From Lingula anatina (Eukaryota > Brachiopoda > Lingulata > Lingulida > Lingulidae), in assembly GCF_001039355.2 (NCBI RefSeq), contig NW_019773970.1:565977-629976 (forward strand): a stretch of 64,000 bases of DNA, read 5' to 3'. Shown in pieces: positions 46,001 through 55,100 of this stretch. A program made the translations under genes and the position numbers. The stretch's first letter is position 1, and each line of letters opens with the position of its first letter. A model generated the notes under the pieces. That model saw only the letters and a list, made by a program, of their open reading frames with translations, was not told the origin of the DNA and ran no database searches.

Positions 46001-47296
46001 GTGATTCTGAAAAGCCTTCTTTTCAAACCATTGCACCATAACACCAAACATTACGCATGGGGACCAGACCTGAGGAATATGTTATAATTCTAGCTGTTAG
46101 ATCTTCATACTAATCTTGCATGATGTTAGACACCAAACTATGGCCCAGTACTCAGGGATATATCTATACTTACATGTACTTGCAGAGTGGGTGATTTTTG
46201 TGCCCTGTCATACTCTAGACTTCATATATGGAAATCATCTGAGATCAACTGTCTTAAATTATATAGAATTTTAACTTAAAAACAATAATTGGTGGTTGTT
46301 GAATTTTTTACTGGTTTACAGAGATCCAAAGATGAAGTTTTCATGTACAATACTAATGATTTTTATTGAGGGAAAACCCTTTTCATTTGTGAGACATTTC
46401 ATCCCTTGAAAGAAGGGTGGGAAAGGGACTGTATTTACAGAAAAAAAAGACTGCACAACAGAAAGCTACATCTTTGATTTGATTGCACAATTCCGACTTT
46501 CAATTTGTGCACAGAATTCTAATTCTAGCCTCACTATTTTTTAACAACCCACCAATCACTTGGCCAGGTCGAGTAGACAGTAAGTGGTAGAATGAATTCA
46601 AATTTAATCAGTAATTTGTAATGTTGGACTTTCTCTAAATTCCTTCCAGTTTGAAATCTCTCATTGATAAAAAGTGCACCCACGGATCTGTGCACAATGC
46701 TTGGCATTTTGCTGCTAGTGATACTTTTTCACAATATCTTGCACAAGCATTATATAACAAGAGATTGACACATTTTAATATTTAGTATAATATACCTATT
46801 GTAACTTAAACTTTAAACTTTAAATCTGGATAATATATTTATGGGAAATAATTTTGGAGTCATGTGAAAAATTTTGAACTAATTTCATTACATCCACTAA
46901 TTTTAAGATATTCAAATGCATGCTTCTCTGTTTTATAGTAAAAACTTTCATAAAATGTACAGTTCATAATTTGAAAGACAGATCTTAAAACCAATGTTCC
47001 TATCATTATCTACAGTAATACTATTTGTTAGTAATTGTCTATATGTCAAACTATGTATTTTTTTCCTGAGTGGCATGCAAATCTGTCATTATTTTGTGTG
47101 TACACAAATATATATTTTACATATTACTGTGATATGCTGGAATAAACTCACAATGTATGCAAATGTAATAATTTCAGGCACTTTAACCAGAACAGACAAT
47201 GTAAAGAGTGGGAAAATGGCATCCACAAGACTTTCATATGCATTATATCTATGTACACTTCTTCTGGTGTCTTTCCATCTTAATTCAAGACTTTAG
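11386..47296 (+). CDS. Two-Ig-domain secreted / probably GPI-anchored cell-surface protein (nine exons)
   Basis: Exons: 11386-11503, 24393-24529, 38069-38291, 39613-39639, 41580-41606, 43521-43808, 44227-44250, 45282-45374, 47178-47296. The lengths sum to 1056 nt (351 aa plus stop). Every junction has GT/AG ends and compatible phase. Residues 1-39 hold a signal peptide. Residues about 55-158 form a V-like Ig domain with Cys76, Trp88 and a DAGIYFC motif ending at Cys140; two further cysteines lie at 114 and 123. Residues 160-177 are a proline-rich linker. Residues 178-273 form an I-set-like Ig domain (Cys196, Trp210, DAGDYIC ending at Cys255). A stalk follows, then a hydrophobic tail at about 331-347. 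Asn63 and Asn197 are in N-glycosylation sequons. The layout resembles lachesin/IgLON/zig-type adhesion or recognition proteins; the orthology is not settled. An in-frame TAG lies at 11371-11373. The second ATG, at 11416, has better context and would shorten the protein by 10 residues. Extra or alternative exons may have been missed in the long introns. Confidence 0.85.
19675..20021 (+). mobile_element. TTAA-flanked MITE (copy 1)
   Basis: The element is bounded by TTAA at 19675-19678 and 20018-20021. Its inverted ends match: aaagggataataact on the left and agttattatcctttt on the right. It shares the ends and several internal blocks (for example aggtcatgtggtc, tagatctcatac-like and gtttttact-gtgaaata stretches) with the element at 58333-58660. 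TTAA target sites are typical of piggyBac and Kolobok elements; no transposase is present here, so the superfamily is inferred only. Confidence 0.8.
21975..22026. repeat. Compound (CT)n(TA)n microsatellite
   Basis: About 9 CT dinucleotides followed by about 17 TA dinucleotides. Confidence 0.95.
24393..24529 (+). CDS. Ig gene exon 2: first half of Ig domain 1
   Basis: Encodes residues 40-85 after the acceptor tttttcag. It contains VELICALRNLG with the first domain cysteine (Cys76). The donor must be GTG|GTAGGT (phase 0), because exon 3 opens with a whole codon. The alternative GTAAAA five bases downstream would break the frame. Confidence 0.85.
30155..30179. repeat. Poly-C / poly-A tract
   Basis: Fourteen C followed by eleven A. 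The exact length may be unreliable in the assembly. Confidence 0.9.
31005..31018. repeat. Poly-G tract
   Basis: A run of 14 G inside the intron. It is followed about 80 bases later by a run of about 19 A (31099-31117). Confidence 0.9.
33142..33773. mobile_element. 632-bp TIR element with repeated CGTGATT motifs
   Basis: The ends are inverted repeats of 17 bases with one mismatch: agagggtagggaatacc on the left, matched on the right by the reverse complement of agagggtagagaatacc. The flanking direct repeat is attt (33138-33141 and 33774-33777). The interior carries many copies of a cgtgatt or catgattggt word, including tandem units with tgattgacctg near 33669-33740, and is richer in CpG than its surroundings. 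There is no coding capacity. It is probably a non-autonomous DNA transposon; the family is unknown to me. Confidence 0.75.
34110..34371. mobile_element. Foldback element with about 100-bp inverted arms
   Basis: The left arm (around 34110-34210) and right arm (around 34265-34371) are imperfect reverse complements. Shared landmarks include cattcccatagacac, ttgacccaact and gtgcaatcagcttaac. No coding capacity. The outer sequence is related to the element at 61038-61258, which suggests one family. A 3-bp flanking gtg is possible but too short to prove. Confidence 0.7.
36468..36494. repeat. Poly-A / (CA)n microsatellite
   Basis: A run of A followed by about 8 CA dinucleotides. Confidence 0.85.
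38069..38291 (+). CDS. Ig gene exon 3: second half of Ig domain 1
   Basis: Encodes residues 86-159. It opens with VIWKKEG, giving the core Trp88, and contains SLKINRVSVDDAGIYFC with the second domain cysteine (Cys140). Two additional cysteines (114, 123) flank the KGQDTT turn and could form a second disulfide. The acceptor is ttcttcag and the donor G|GTATGA, phase 1. Confidence 0.9.
38292..39612 (+). other. Intron 3 of the Ig-domain gene
   Basis: A 1.3-kb AT-rich intron in which I see no gene, repeat or element. Confidence 0.7.
39613..39639 (+). CDS. Ig gene exon 4: 27-nt linker microexon
   Basis: The acceptor is gttcccag and the donor G|GTAGAC. With the carried G it encodes GHYDPEEPP, phase 1 to phase 1. 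Removing it would leave the frame intact, so it could be optional. Confidence 0.6.
41580..41606 (+). CDS. Ig gene exon 5: second 27-nt linker microexon
   Basis: The acceptor is ctaatttcag and the donor G|GTAAGA. It encodes ERPLLPTKP, phase 1 to phase 1. It has the same length, phase and proline-rich character as exon 4, so the two may be duplicates of one hinge exon. Confidence 0.65.
41607..43520 (+). other. Intron 5 of the Ig-domain gene
   Basis: No nested gene is supported. A 147-codon open frame at 42062-42505 has no domain or splice support and ends in a poly-Ile run made by a TTA/ATT microsatellite (42476-42500). Confidence 0.65.
42476..42500. repeat. (ATT)n microsatellite
   Basis: About eight ATT trinucleotides with one interruption. 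Confidence 0.9.
43521..43808 (+). CDS. Ig gene exon 6: complete Ig domain 2
   Basis: Encodes residues 178-273 as a single phase 1-1 Ig module. It shows RLICNATG (Cys196), GIEWFKKG (Trp210) and TDMEDAGDYICRS (Cys255), ending in SVHVLD. This is an I-set-like domain. The acceptor is tttttccag and the donor G|GTGAGA. Confidence 0.92.
44227..44250 (+). CDS. Ig gene exon 7: 24-nt microexon
   Basis: The acceptor is gcatgggcag and the donor G|GTAAGC. It encodes VSTTNVKR, phase 1-1, in the stalk after Ig domain 2. It is short, so support rests on clean splice sites and frame. Confidence 0.6.
45282..45374 (+). CDS. Ig gene exon 8: stalk with a two-cysteine loop
   Basis: The acceptor is ctatcatcag and the donor A|GTGAGT. 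It encodes residues 282-312, including a short loop CDQTNADGTC that could close by a disulfide. The rest is rich in Gly, Pro, Asn and Thr, as in an extracellular stalk. No known domain is recognised. Confidence 0.65.
47178..47296 (+). CDS. Ig gene exon 9: C-terminal hydrophobic tail and stop
   Basis: The acceptor is aatttcag. It encodes residues 313-351: a hydrophilic spacer with Ser-Gly-Lys (possible omega site near 323-325), then SYALYLCTLLLVSFHL and the short end NSRL before TAG. With no cytoplasmic domain, this fits a GPI-anchor signal better than a transmembrane receptor. Confidence 0.75.
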
Positions 47297-49270
47297 CAGT
47301 TCTCACTGAATTAACTTGTACAAAGTACAAACTGAGAAAAAATGCTCTTGGATACCAAAATATGTGTCAGGTTGAAAAAGTTGTGTAGTCAATATTCTGT
47401 GTAACTGCTGGGCAGTTGGAATGCACATTCAAAGATGGAATCACATGGTGCACCAAGACATTGGACATCTTCACACAGAAGGACAAACAAGACTGCTGAA
47501 CTACAAAGAATAAGCCAATAAGCCAAAGAAGTATGCATCTTCTCTTTGTGGTCTGTGAAATTGGTTTAACTATTTTCACAAAAAAGGGCAATTTGGAGCT
47601 CAACACTTGGCTGGTGCCTGTAAAATATGATGATGAAACTGTTATTAAATTTAATATATTTATTTGACAAACAATGAGATCACAAACACACTGGCTGATG
47701 TACATCAATAACCATGAGCTTAATCAATATAGCAGAACAAATGTGAGGATACCTCATCTTTAGAAACAATGCAATGGTTGTATCACTGTCTCTAATATAC
47801 AATAACAGACAACAATACTGCTAAGTTACAATGAAAAATATGAACTGCCCTGGTCTATAATGTTTCATGCATCAATGTGAATCTTGTAAAAATACATTCA
47901 CAACTTCAGTTTTAATTGATTTCTGAGGTTCAATACAGAAATCAGATAATACATAGGCATCTGATAACTGCATGTCAGAGTACCACATGGAAATGTTGAA
48001 TTTATTCTTGGACTGTATAATCATCTAGTCAGATAGAGTTGACTGTACTTAATTGTCTAGAGTAAATCCAATAAGATGGTCTGTCAAACCAATCCAGACT
48101 GTGGTCAATTCAATCTTTCACCACATTTTTAATGAATAACAATACCTCAGAAATGATGACGTGTAAAGATATCATTCACATGAGTGATGAAGAATTATTG
48201 GTATATAATATATGTACATGCATAAATGCTACACAGTGGCGTAACTAGCATATTTATCATCTCACCTACGCCCATGAATCAACAAGGTTCAGGGCCAAAA
48301 TGAAGAGAAGAAAGCTTTTTTACTTAAATGCCATAAAATACCAGACTGTTACAAGCTTTTATTTCTAAGACATTTTTCTTTAGTTTATAATTCTGTCATA
48401 GAAATGTATCCCACCTTAAAAGTGCTTACTGGACAGACTTATGCTATATTCAGAACTTGGAAAAAATGTAAATGAAGGTTGTAAATAATTTGAAGTGATG
48501 AGGAAAAAAGCACTAATAAAAGATTTTACTGTCATACCTGTTAAGGGCTTAATTGTATTCTATTTATTATTCATTGCTTGAAAATATCAACACTTCTTTA
48601 TGCAGTTGTGTGATTGACTTGTATACTATTATTATGCACGTTGTATAGGTTACTTACAGAAGCAAAAATACATTCTTTATCTAATTAATTTGGACAGTTT
48701 GATTTTTGTATAATCAAGGACATGTTTAATGTAATTGATAGTAAAGTGGGTTTATCTAGTATCTTTTTATATTTTAGCTTGTAACTACTACATTTTTATT
48801 AATATCACTGTACAGTTCATGTTGTTGTGTATTTATTCCACTGCATTACTGGTGCATCTTTTTATGCAACTTCCTTCTTTTCAGTGGTTTTGAAAAACAT
48901 TTTTCAGTTTTTTTTTGTTTGATGCAATATGTGATGCCAAAGCATAATAACAGTAATGTGTACATTTGTTGTAAACTTTTTTGTGTTATTTTGAAAAACC
49001 AATTACCATTACCTTTACAGTCAAATAGTATAGAGGATGTTTTGCTTTCAATTCAGTTTACATAGCAATGAACATCCTGTAGCCCAGGTTAAACCTAACT
49101 ATTGTAAAACATTTACTTAAAAGTGTGCTTCAGCTTACTGACAGTTGAATTATTTTAGTTTGTCGCACACTTAAATGAGGTACTTTGTAAGTTTTTATTG
49201 CAAGTCAGCATAGATCTAGACTTTTACTGTCAATTTTATCATGTGGCAAGTGTTATGAAAAGTGTAATTT

Positions 49271-49276
49271 AATAAA
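49271..49276 (+). terminator. Candidate polyadenylation signal of the Ig gene
   Basis: The AATAAA is followed about 25-45 bases later by a GT-rich stretch (tatgtttgtcgttgttctg), as expected downstream of a cleavage site. It implies a 3'UTR of about 2 kb; other AATAAA words are nearby, so this is tentative. Confidence 0.4.
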
Positions 49277-50364
49277 TATTAAAGACTGTTTGAAAATATG
49301 TTTGTCGTTGTTCTGAAAAAGGAAGTTAAAGTTATAAAAGGCTATCCTGCATAGTAATGTTTCTAAATTGCTTATCAGTTTTAATAAAAAAAATCTCTTT
49401 AATCAAGAAATGTGTGCCAATAAATAGTCTCCTTAACTTTCCAAGTTCTTTGCAGAAAAAGGGGGATATTAACTCCTATTCACCTCCAATCTCTCAAACA
49501 GCACTTTCTCCTTTTTTCCTTCTCGTCTTTGGCATGTCTGCAAAATGTCGTTCTTTCTAGAACTTTTATTCTTTGGAAATACACAAACTGTAATAATTTA
49601 CTTAATTTACAAGTCCCCCATTTAGATTTGTCATTTTGCCTTTACAAAAGCAATGTACTTTTCAATAAATTTTTGTTCACAGAAATATTTGAACTTGTTA
49701 CTACAAATGTGGTTCTTTGAACACTTGTCTCTCTACACCTCTCTAACCTTGCTCTAAATAAGACAATACCTTTTGAGACATAGTTTTGCATGCTCTAACA
49801 GAAAGAACCTGGTTTTAAAATTATTTGACTTCAAAATCAGTTTAGGTTAGTCATTAAAAGGCATTTCTATGTCTTCTTTGAAAGGGAAAGTATTTGAAAA
49901 AAAATTTAAGAGTTTAAAATTTTGTTAAGATTACAAACTAAGAGATACAGTCCATTAGAGGCAGCAGTAAATTTTTTAGATTTTCTCAAGAAACTAAATT
50001 TATCTTACTTACCTCTGGACAAGTGGTACTGAAAATAACATGTGGATGTTATCTATATCTGGATATTCACTAAACTGATGTCACTGTCACTGTTTGCATA
50101 TGTGACTGAGTGGTCAAAACTTATGCCACGTCTTGACTTACCTGAAATATAAAAGAGATAAACTTTTTTATAAGTACATCTCTTAATAAAATGACAAATG
50201 GATGTAGCAGTATGAACAATAAATTGTCATTCGGTTAAAAATCAAATCAATCTTTAATTATAAACTATTTATTTCTAATCCAATTGTGGGACTGAGTAGA
50301 GATCAACAAAAAAAAAATGATGAGAAAATGGAAAAAATAGGGTGCATGAGAATACATTCCAGAA

Positions 50365-50660
50365 AGCCTTGTGGTTTGTTTAATTGTCTGCCTCCAGAAT
50401 GAGAGGACGTGGGTTCAGCCACATCCAGGGACATACCAGTTCTTTATAAATGACACCTGCTGTCACCCCATTTGGCTATCAGCACTTACAGGTTGAGGCA
50501 GAGGTAAAGCTACCTGTCTGGCATTAAAAGATATTGATGATATGCCAGCTTTCAGCACCCCATATGTGTGTACAGCAGCTGAGCTATATCCTCCCCAGGG
50601 AGGTGAGAATGTCATTGGCCAGTAAGAATCAGGGGCAAGAAAATAAATATATATGTCAGC
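50365..50660 (+). mobile_element. Possible tRNA-derived SINE
   Basis: The stretch around 50371-50430 reads like a decayed tRNA head. A box-B-like ggttcagccac follows a cctccagaatgagaggacgtg segment typical of SINE heads. An unrelated body and an AT-rich end (aataaatatatatg) follow. The boundaries are guesses and no second copy is in the window. Confidence 0.35.
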
Positions 50661-51185
50661 CATATTGTTAACCTGCAGAATAATGTTTAAAACCTTTCAT
50701 AAAGAGGAGTAGTTTGCAGCATTTTGAGGTACTGAATAGTTGAAACACCACTCTGCAGGGCTCAGTAACTGTCTTTTCTTTTCTATTTGGAAGGGATGGA
50801 GGCTGTCATTTTGTTTTGGAAACATCACTGTAGTCCTTCAGTGTCCTCAGTGGATCTGTCTGTGTTTAGTATTGCATCATACCAGAAGGCTTGGCTGGCC
50901 CATGCACAATGCAATCTTTGCACTTCAAATGGCTGCCAGAATCAGATATTCTCGCTGCCTCCATGGAATTGAGAGACGAGTTCTAATACCGGCCTAAAAT
51001 GTGTAAAGACAATATCCCATTATTATGAGTAAAATTGGGAACACTGTATAACATTATGACTAAAAAAAGTTCTTTTCTAATTCCCCTTTTGTTTATCTAT
51101 TTATTTTTAGATCAGATATGCATTAATTTGTACACAATTTTTGAATGTCACTGTGCCAATGTTATCTGAACCTCATAATAATGAC

Positions 51186-51186
<1 letters not shown>

Positions 51187-51234
<48 letters not shown>
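51187..51234. repeat. (AAT)n microsatellite
   Basis: About 16 AAT/TAA trinucleotides without interruption. Confidence 0.95.
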
Positions 51235-51719
51235 TTTTTGTTTAAAGGTGAGTTAAACAGTGAGCTTACTAATTGTTATCATTTTCTATTTTACCTTCAC
51301 TAAAAATATACACTAAACAAAAATATCAATTCCCTATGTGAATTATTTATGTAACATGTAATGGGCTATGGCAGTAATCTGTGCCTACAGGCAGTTATCT
51401 GTAGCACAATGAACAACAAAATTTAATTTGTATGATCTAATGTATACTATATATAACCCAAAATGTTGGTAGAAATTTTCAGTACTGTGTGGGAGATTTA
51501 TATTTTTTGCTATGTACGCGTAATTAACCCCTTGTAAACAATTCTTTAAAGGGGTCATGGAAATATTATTTCTTTCCAATTGAATACTCATTTATTTGTT
51601 TTAACTACATACGTTATACTTACAAACTAATGGGGACTGCAAAGCATCACAGACGCATTAAGAGCGTCAATTAATTTCAGGCCCTTGGTCTTGGAAATAG
51701 AGAGAATAATAATATTTAT

Positions 51720-51802
51720 ACCCCCCCCCCCCTCCAACCGAGAGAGAGAGAGAGAGAGAGAGTGACAGAGAGTGTGTGTATGTATGTGTGTGTGTGTTTG
51801 TA

Positions 51803-51865
<63 letters not shown>
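51720..51865. repeat. Compound repeat: poly-C, (GA)n, (GT)n, (GA)n
   Basis: A poly-C tract is followed by about 10 GA, an impure GT/TATG block and about 22 GA dinucleotides. It ends about 260 bases before the MPP10 start codon, so it lies in or next to its promoter. Confidence 0.95.
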
Positions 51866-51869
<4 letters not shown>

Positions 51870-51926
51870 CAGTGTGCTGTACTTTAACTTACTTATTAGT
51901 GCCTAATCAAATCATCCGCCATAGAG

Positions 51927-51932
51927 CACGTG
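51927..51932 (+). promoter_or_regulatory. Canonical E-box upstream of MPP10
   Basis: CACGTG lies about 200 bases upstream of the start codon. Myc/Max-type factors bind this site and drive many ribosome-biogenesis genes in animals. A six-base match occurs often by chance, so the role is inference. Confidence 0.35.
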
Positions 51933-52124
51933 GATTTATTTACATCTCGTAATCTATCGCGGATCTTTAACTTTTGGCAAAATAAAACTGTTAACTCTTT
52001 CTTGTCACCCAAAGAATTGGACAATGCAAATAAAAAAAACTATTAAATTTATATACGAGATTTTACTTCATGACGCCTTTTTACTAGATCTACATTGACT
52101 TAGAAAATTGGGTCATGTTGAATT

Positions 52125-52136
52125 CAAGATGGCGGC
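52125..52136 (+). promoter_or_regulatory. YY1-type element over the MPP10 start codon
   Basis: CAAGATGGCGGC matches the known YY1 consensus, and its ATG is the inferred start codon. In animals this motif is often found just downstream of the transcription start of housekeeping genes, overlapping the initiator codon. It supports both the start choice and a nearby transcription start. Confidence 0.6.
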
Positions 52137-55100
52137 GCCCAGTGGAAGTAGCGTGGAAGACGTACTGAATAGAGTTTCTGCCCAAACGAAGCGTCTGGAT
52201 AGTTTTCTCAGGTAGAATATATGTACAAAGTAGATTGGAATAATTTATTTTGGGAAGTTTTTATTATTTGTAATTATATTTGAGATTTAAAATGAAAAAT
52301 GAAAGGCGTGTGCTGAGATGGTCACGATATGTGAAAAAAATACTAGTATCTATTAGTATCAGTACTATAATTATGTGTATTATGTATTACAGTATGACCC
52401 CTGATTTGTAGATGAGATCGAACCACTCATAACTACTTCTTGAAAATCAGTCATCATATTTATGTAAATTGTCTATAGGTGCCAAATTGGCAAATAGCAA
52501 TCGGAAAAGAAAACGGGCCTTGAAGGCTTTTTTAATTAACTTGATTATATGGGTGAAGTCAAATATAAGATAATATTCATTTAGATTATTTGTAGAGAAA
52601 TCAAAACAAAGTTTCTGCATATGCATAATGTCTCAGTGTTAACTGCTGTATTACTGTCTGACTGTAAANAACTAAAGATACGTAGCATTGCAATTCAGAC
52701 CCCCCCTAAAACACACATTTTCATGAATATTTGACAAGGTCATTTTGACATTAATTTTTCATATTTCAAATTCAATAAAAATAATTTTTTTAAGTGGATC
52801 ATAAAAGTGTAAGACCCCAACTTTAATTTGGCATCAATATTTTTCCATTCATTCACAATTTATTTTTCATGTACAAAAGTGGGCACTTTTACCCCCTTAT
52901 TCGCACTCATCCTTTACTGCCACTGCTACCAATATTCATGAGTTCTAAAGGCAGTGACATGCTTTATTATACATTGTCATTTTTTGTTGTATATAGGCAT
53001 TTGCTTACAGTAAAGATGTGTTTTTTTGGTCAACAAGCATTGCAGAGGTAATAATAGAATAGTATAGTTCTTGAGGGTTTAATTATAACTTACGACTTTT
53101 TTTTCAGCATTCAGAATGAAGTTGCTGATGAATTGCGCTCTTCCACCAAATTATTATATGACTACTCTAAATCTATTGAGACTTGTAAAACCGGTAGTGA
53201 ATCACTTCCAGAACTGATTATTGACAATTTTGATGATGAACAAGTTTGGCAGGAATTGGAACTTCACAATGATTCAGCAGTCTCAGATTTATTGTCATGT
53301 GTTGCCAAGTCATTGGCCAGTAAAAGCAACTTATCATTTGCCATTCATAAAAATGAAGAAACAAGTAATAAACGCAACATTGGGAAACCACCCTATCAAA
53401 ACAGAATTAAGAAAAGCTTTCCTATTGATGAAGAAGTTTCTTCTGAAGAAAATGATGGGGACATTGAACTTGATCAGTTTCAATCACAATCACACAGTGA
53501 TGACAGTGATGCAGACTTGAAGCATGTTTTAGAAAAAGCTGGTGCTAATGTATACAGTAGAGATGATAGTGAAAGTGAAGGTGATGTTATGGAATATGAA
53601 CATGAAGAAGATGGTGAGCAAGAAGAAAGACAAGAAGATACGGACTCTGATCCAGAAATAACCTTCCGTACACAGCCAAAATTAAAGAAAAGACAGCAAC
53701 GTAATGACATTGGAAAAGCTAAAAGAATCAGGAAATCTGTAGTTGATGATAAATTCTTTAAACTGTCTGAGATGGAAGTATTTTTGGAGCAAGAAGATGC
53801 CAGGGAAGAGAGAAAGAGAAGACAGGAATCTGGACAGGGGGACCAACAGGAGGAGGAGGAAAAGGAGGATGACATAGATTTATTTGAAAACATTGAATCT
53901 GATGGAGAGGCGGTAAATTCACATGGATATTATAGATATATAAAAATGTCTCAGACTAACTAGTTCACTTTTTTACTACTGTTTTTCAATTAGTGATTTA
54001 AGTACGATGCCTTATGATTTTAATAATACTTCATTTATATACTTCAATAATACAGTTTGTATGTTTGCAACTTTTTTCTCACACTCAGGCCTACCCAACT
54101 ACCAGGCACCAAATGATCCCTAATTCACCGGTCGATCGGACCACACTTCCCCTTTTTCAAGGTGTGCGTCTGTACGCATTTCACAGTATCATACCCCGAA
54201 CAAATTTTGAGTGGTGATGAAATACTTTCCAACCCTGCTAAGAATCATCACTATCACATTGCCCACTAGGCAAGCCCGTGTCGTGTCTGATACTTCAAAG
54301 CGCGTACTGACGCACACCTTGAAAATGGGTAGACTAGTGTGGTCCAATCTACCGGTGAATTCAAGATCATTCGGTGCGGAGTCTGGTAGTTGGGTAGGCC
54401 TGACACTTTATGGCCAATCCTTAAAGCTTTTTTTTATTATTTTAGAGCGAAGGGGATATTATGTATGCTGATTTCTTTGATCAACCATCTAGCCAGGTGT
54501 CTAATAAACAGAACATCAGCATTGAGGAGGAGGATCAGATAGAGGAAGAAGAAGAGGATGTTGATAGTGGAGATTTAGACCAGTATGAAGTACTCTTTAC
54601 CTAGTTACTAGTCCTTTTTTTCACCTATGCTCATTACTTTATCAGGGCTACTCCACTGAGGTGTAGATAAATTTACCAAAAAAACATTTCTGATGAAAAT
54701 TACATTTCAAAGGTAATAGTCCACATTTGTCATACTTATTTATTGACAATACATGTAATGCTCCCCCCCCCCCTTTTCCATAAAGATAACCTCGTCTATT
54801 TTAACACAAAATAAAACTTTTAATGCTGTTCATATCACTATCTCTTTTTTAAAAGGGATGATGAAAATGTTGAAGGCACTGATGAAGAGAGAGAAATCCA
54901 AACAAGGGTTCAATCAGGCAGAGATTTGTTTGCTGCTAGTGATAGTAGTGAAGGTGAAGATATTGGTGATATATTTGGAGGAAAGAAAATACATGAAAAA
55001 TCTTCCTTTGAGAAGAGGCAAGAAAAGGTAACATTTCTTGCAGTAAATTGCTTTTAATTTAAATCTTGAGATACCTAAGATGATAGTATTTAAAGTTGTT

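Larger units (their letters stand above)
47297..52128 (+). other. 3'UTR of the Ig gene, then spacer up to MPP10
   Basis: No further exons are recognised. The first 2 kb may be the 3'UTR of the Ig gene, with a candidate polyadenylation signal at 49271. A possible tRNA-derived SINE lies near 50365-50660. An AAT microsatellite (51187-51234) and a compound GA/GT repeat (51720-51865) precede the MPP10 promoter. Short frames at 47367-47708 and 50740-50997 have no support. Confidence 0.6.

Noticed and set aside
50740-50997. Overlapping 85- and 61-codon frames in a slightly GC-richer patch
   Set aside because: Two frames overlap without preference, no family resemblance is seen, and the patch adjoins a possible SINE.
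53480-53893. 137-codon Ser-rich open frame on the minus strand
   Set aside because: It is the shadow of the acidic coding sequence of MPP10 exon 2 (GAA/GAT codons read backwards as Ser, Phe and Cys).
54014-54471. Two open frames repeated exactly at 55370-55827
   Set aside because: They cover the MITE and intron 2 of MPP10, and the repetition is the assembly duplicate. Only the end of the second frame coincides with exon 3 sequence.
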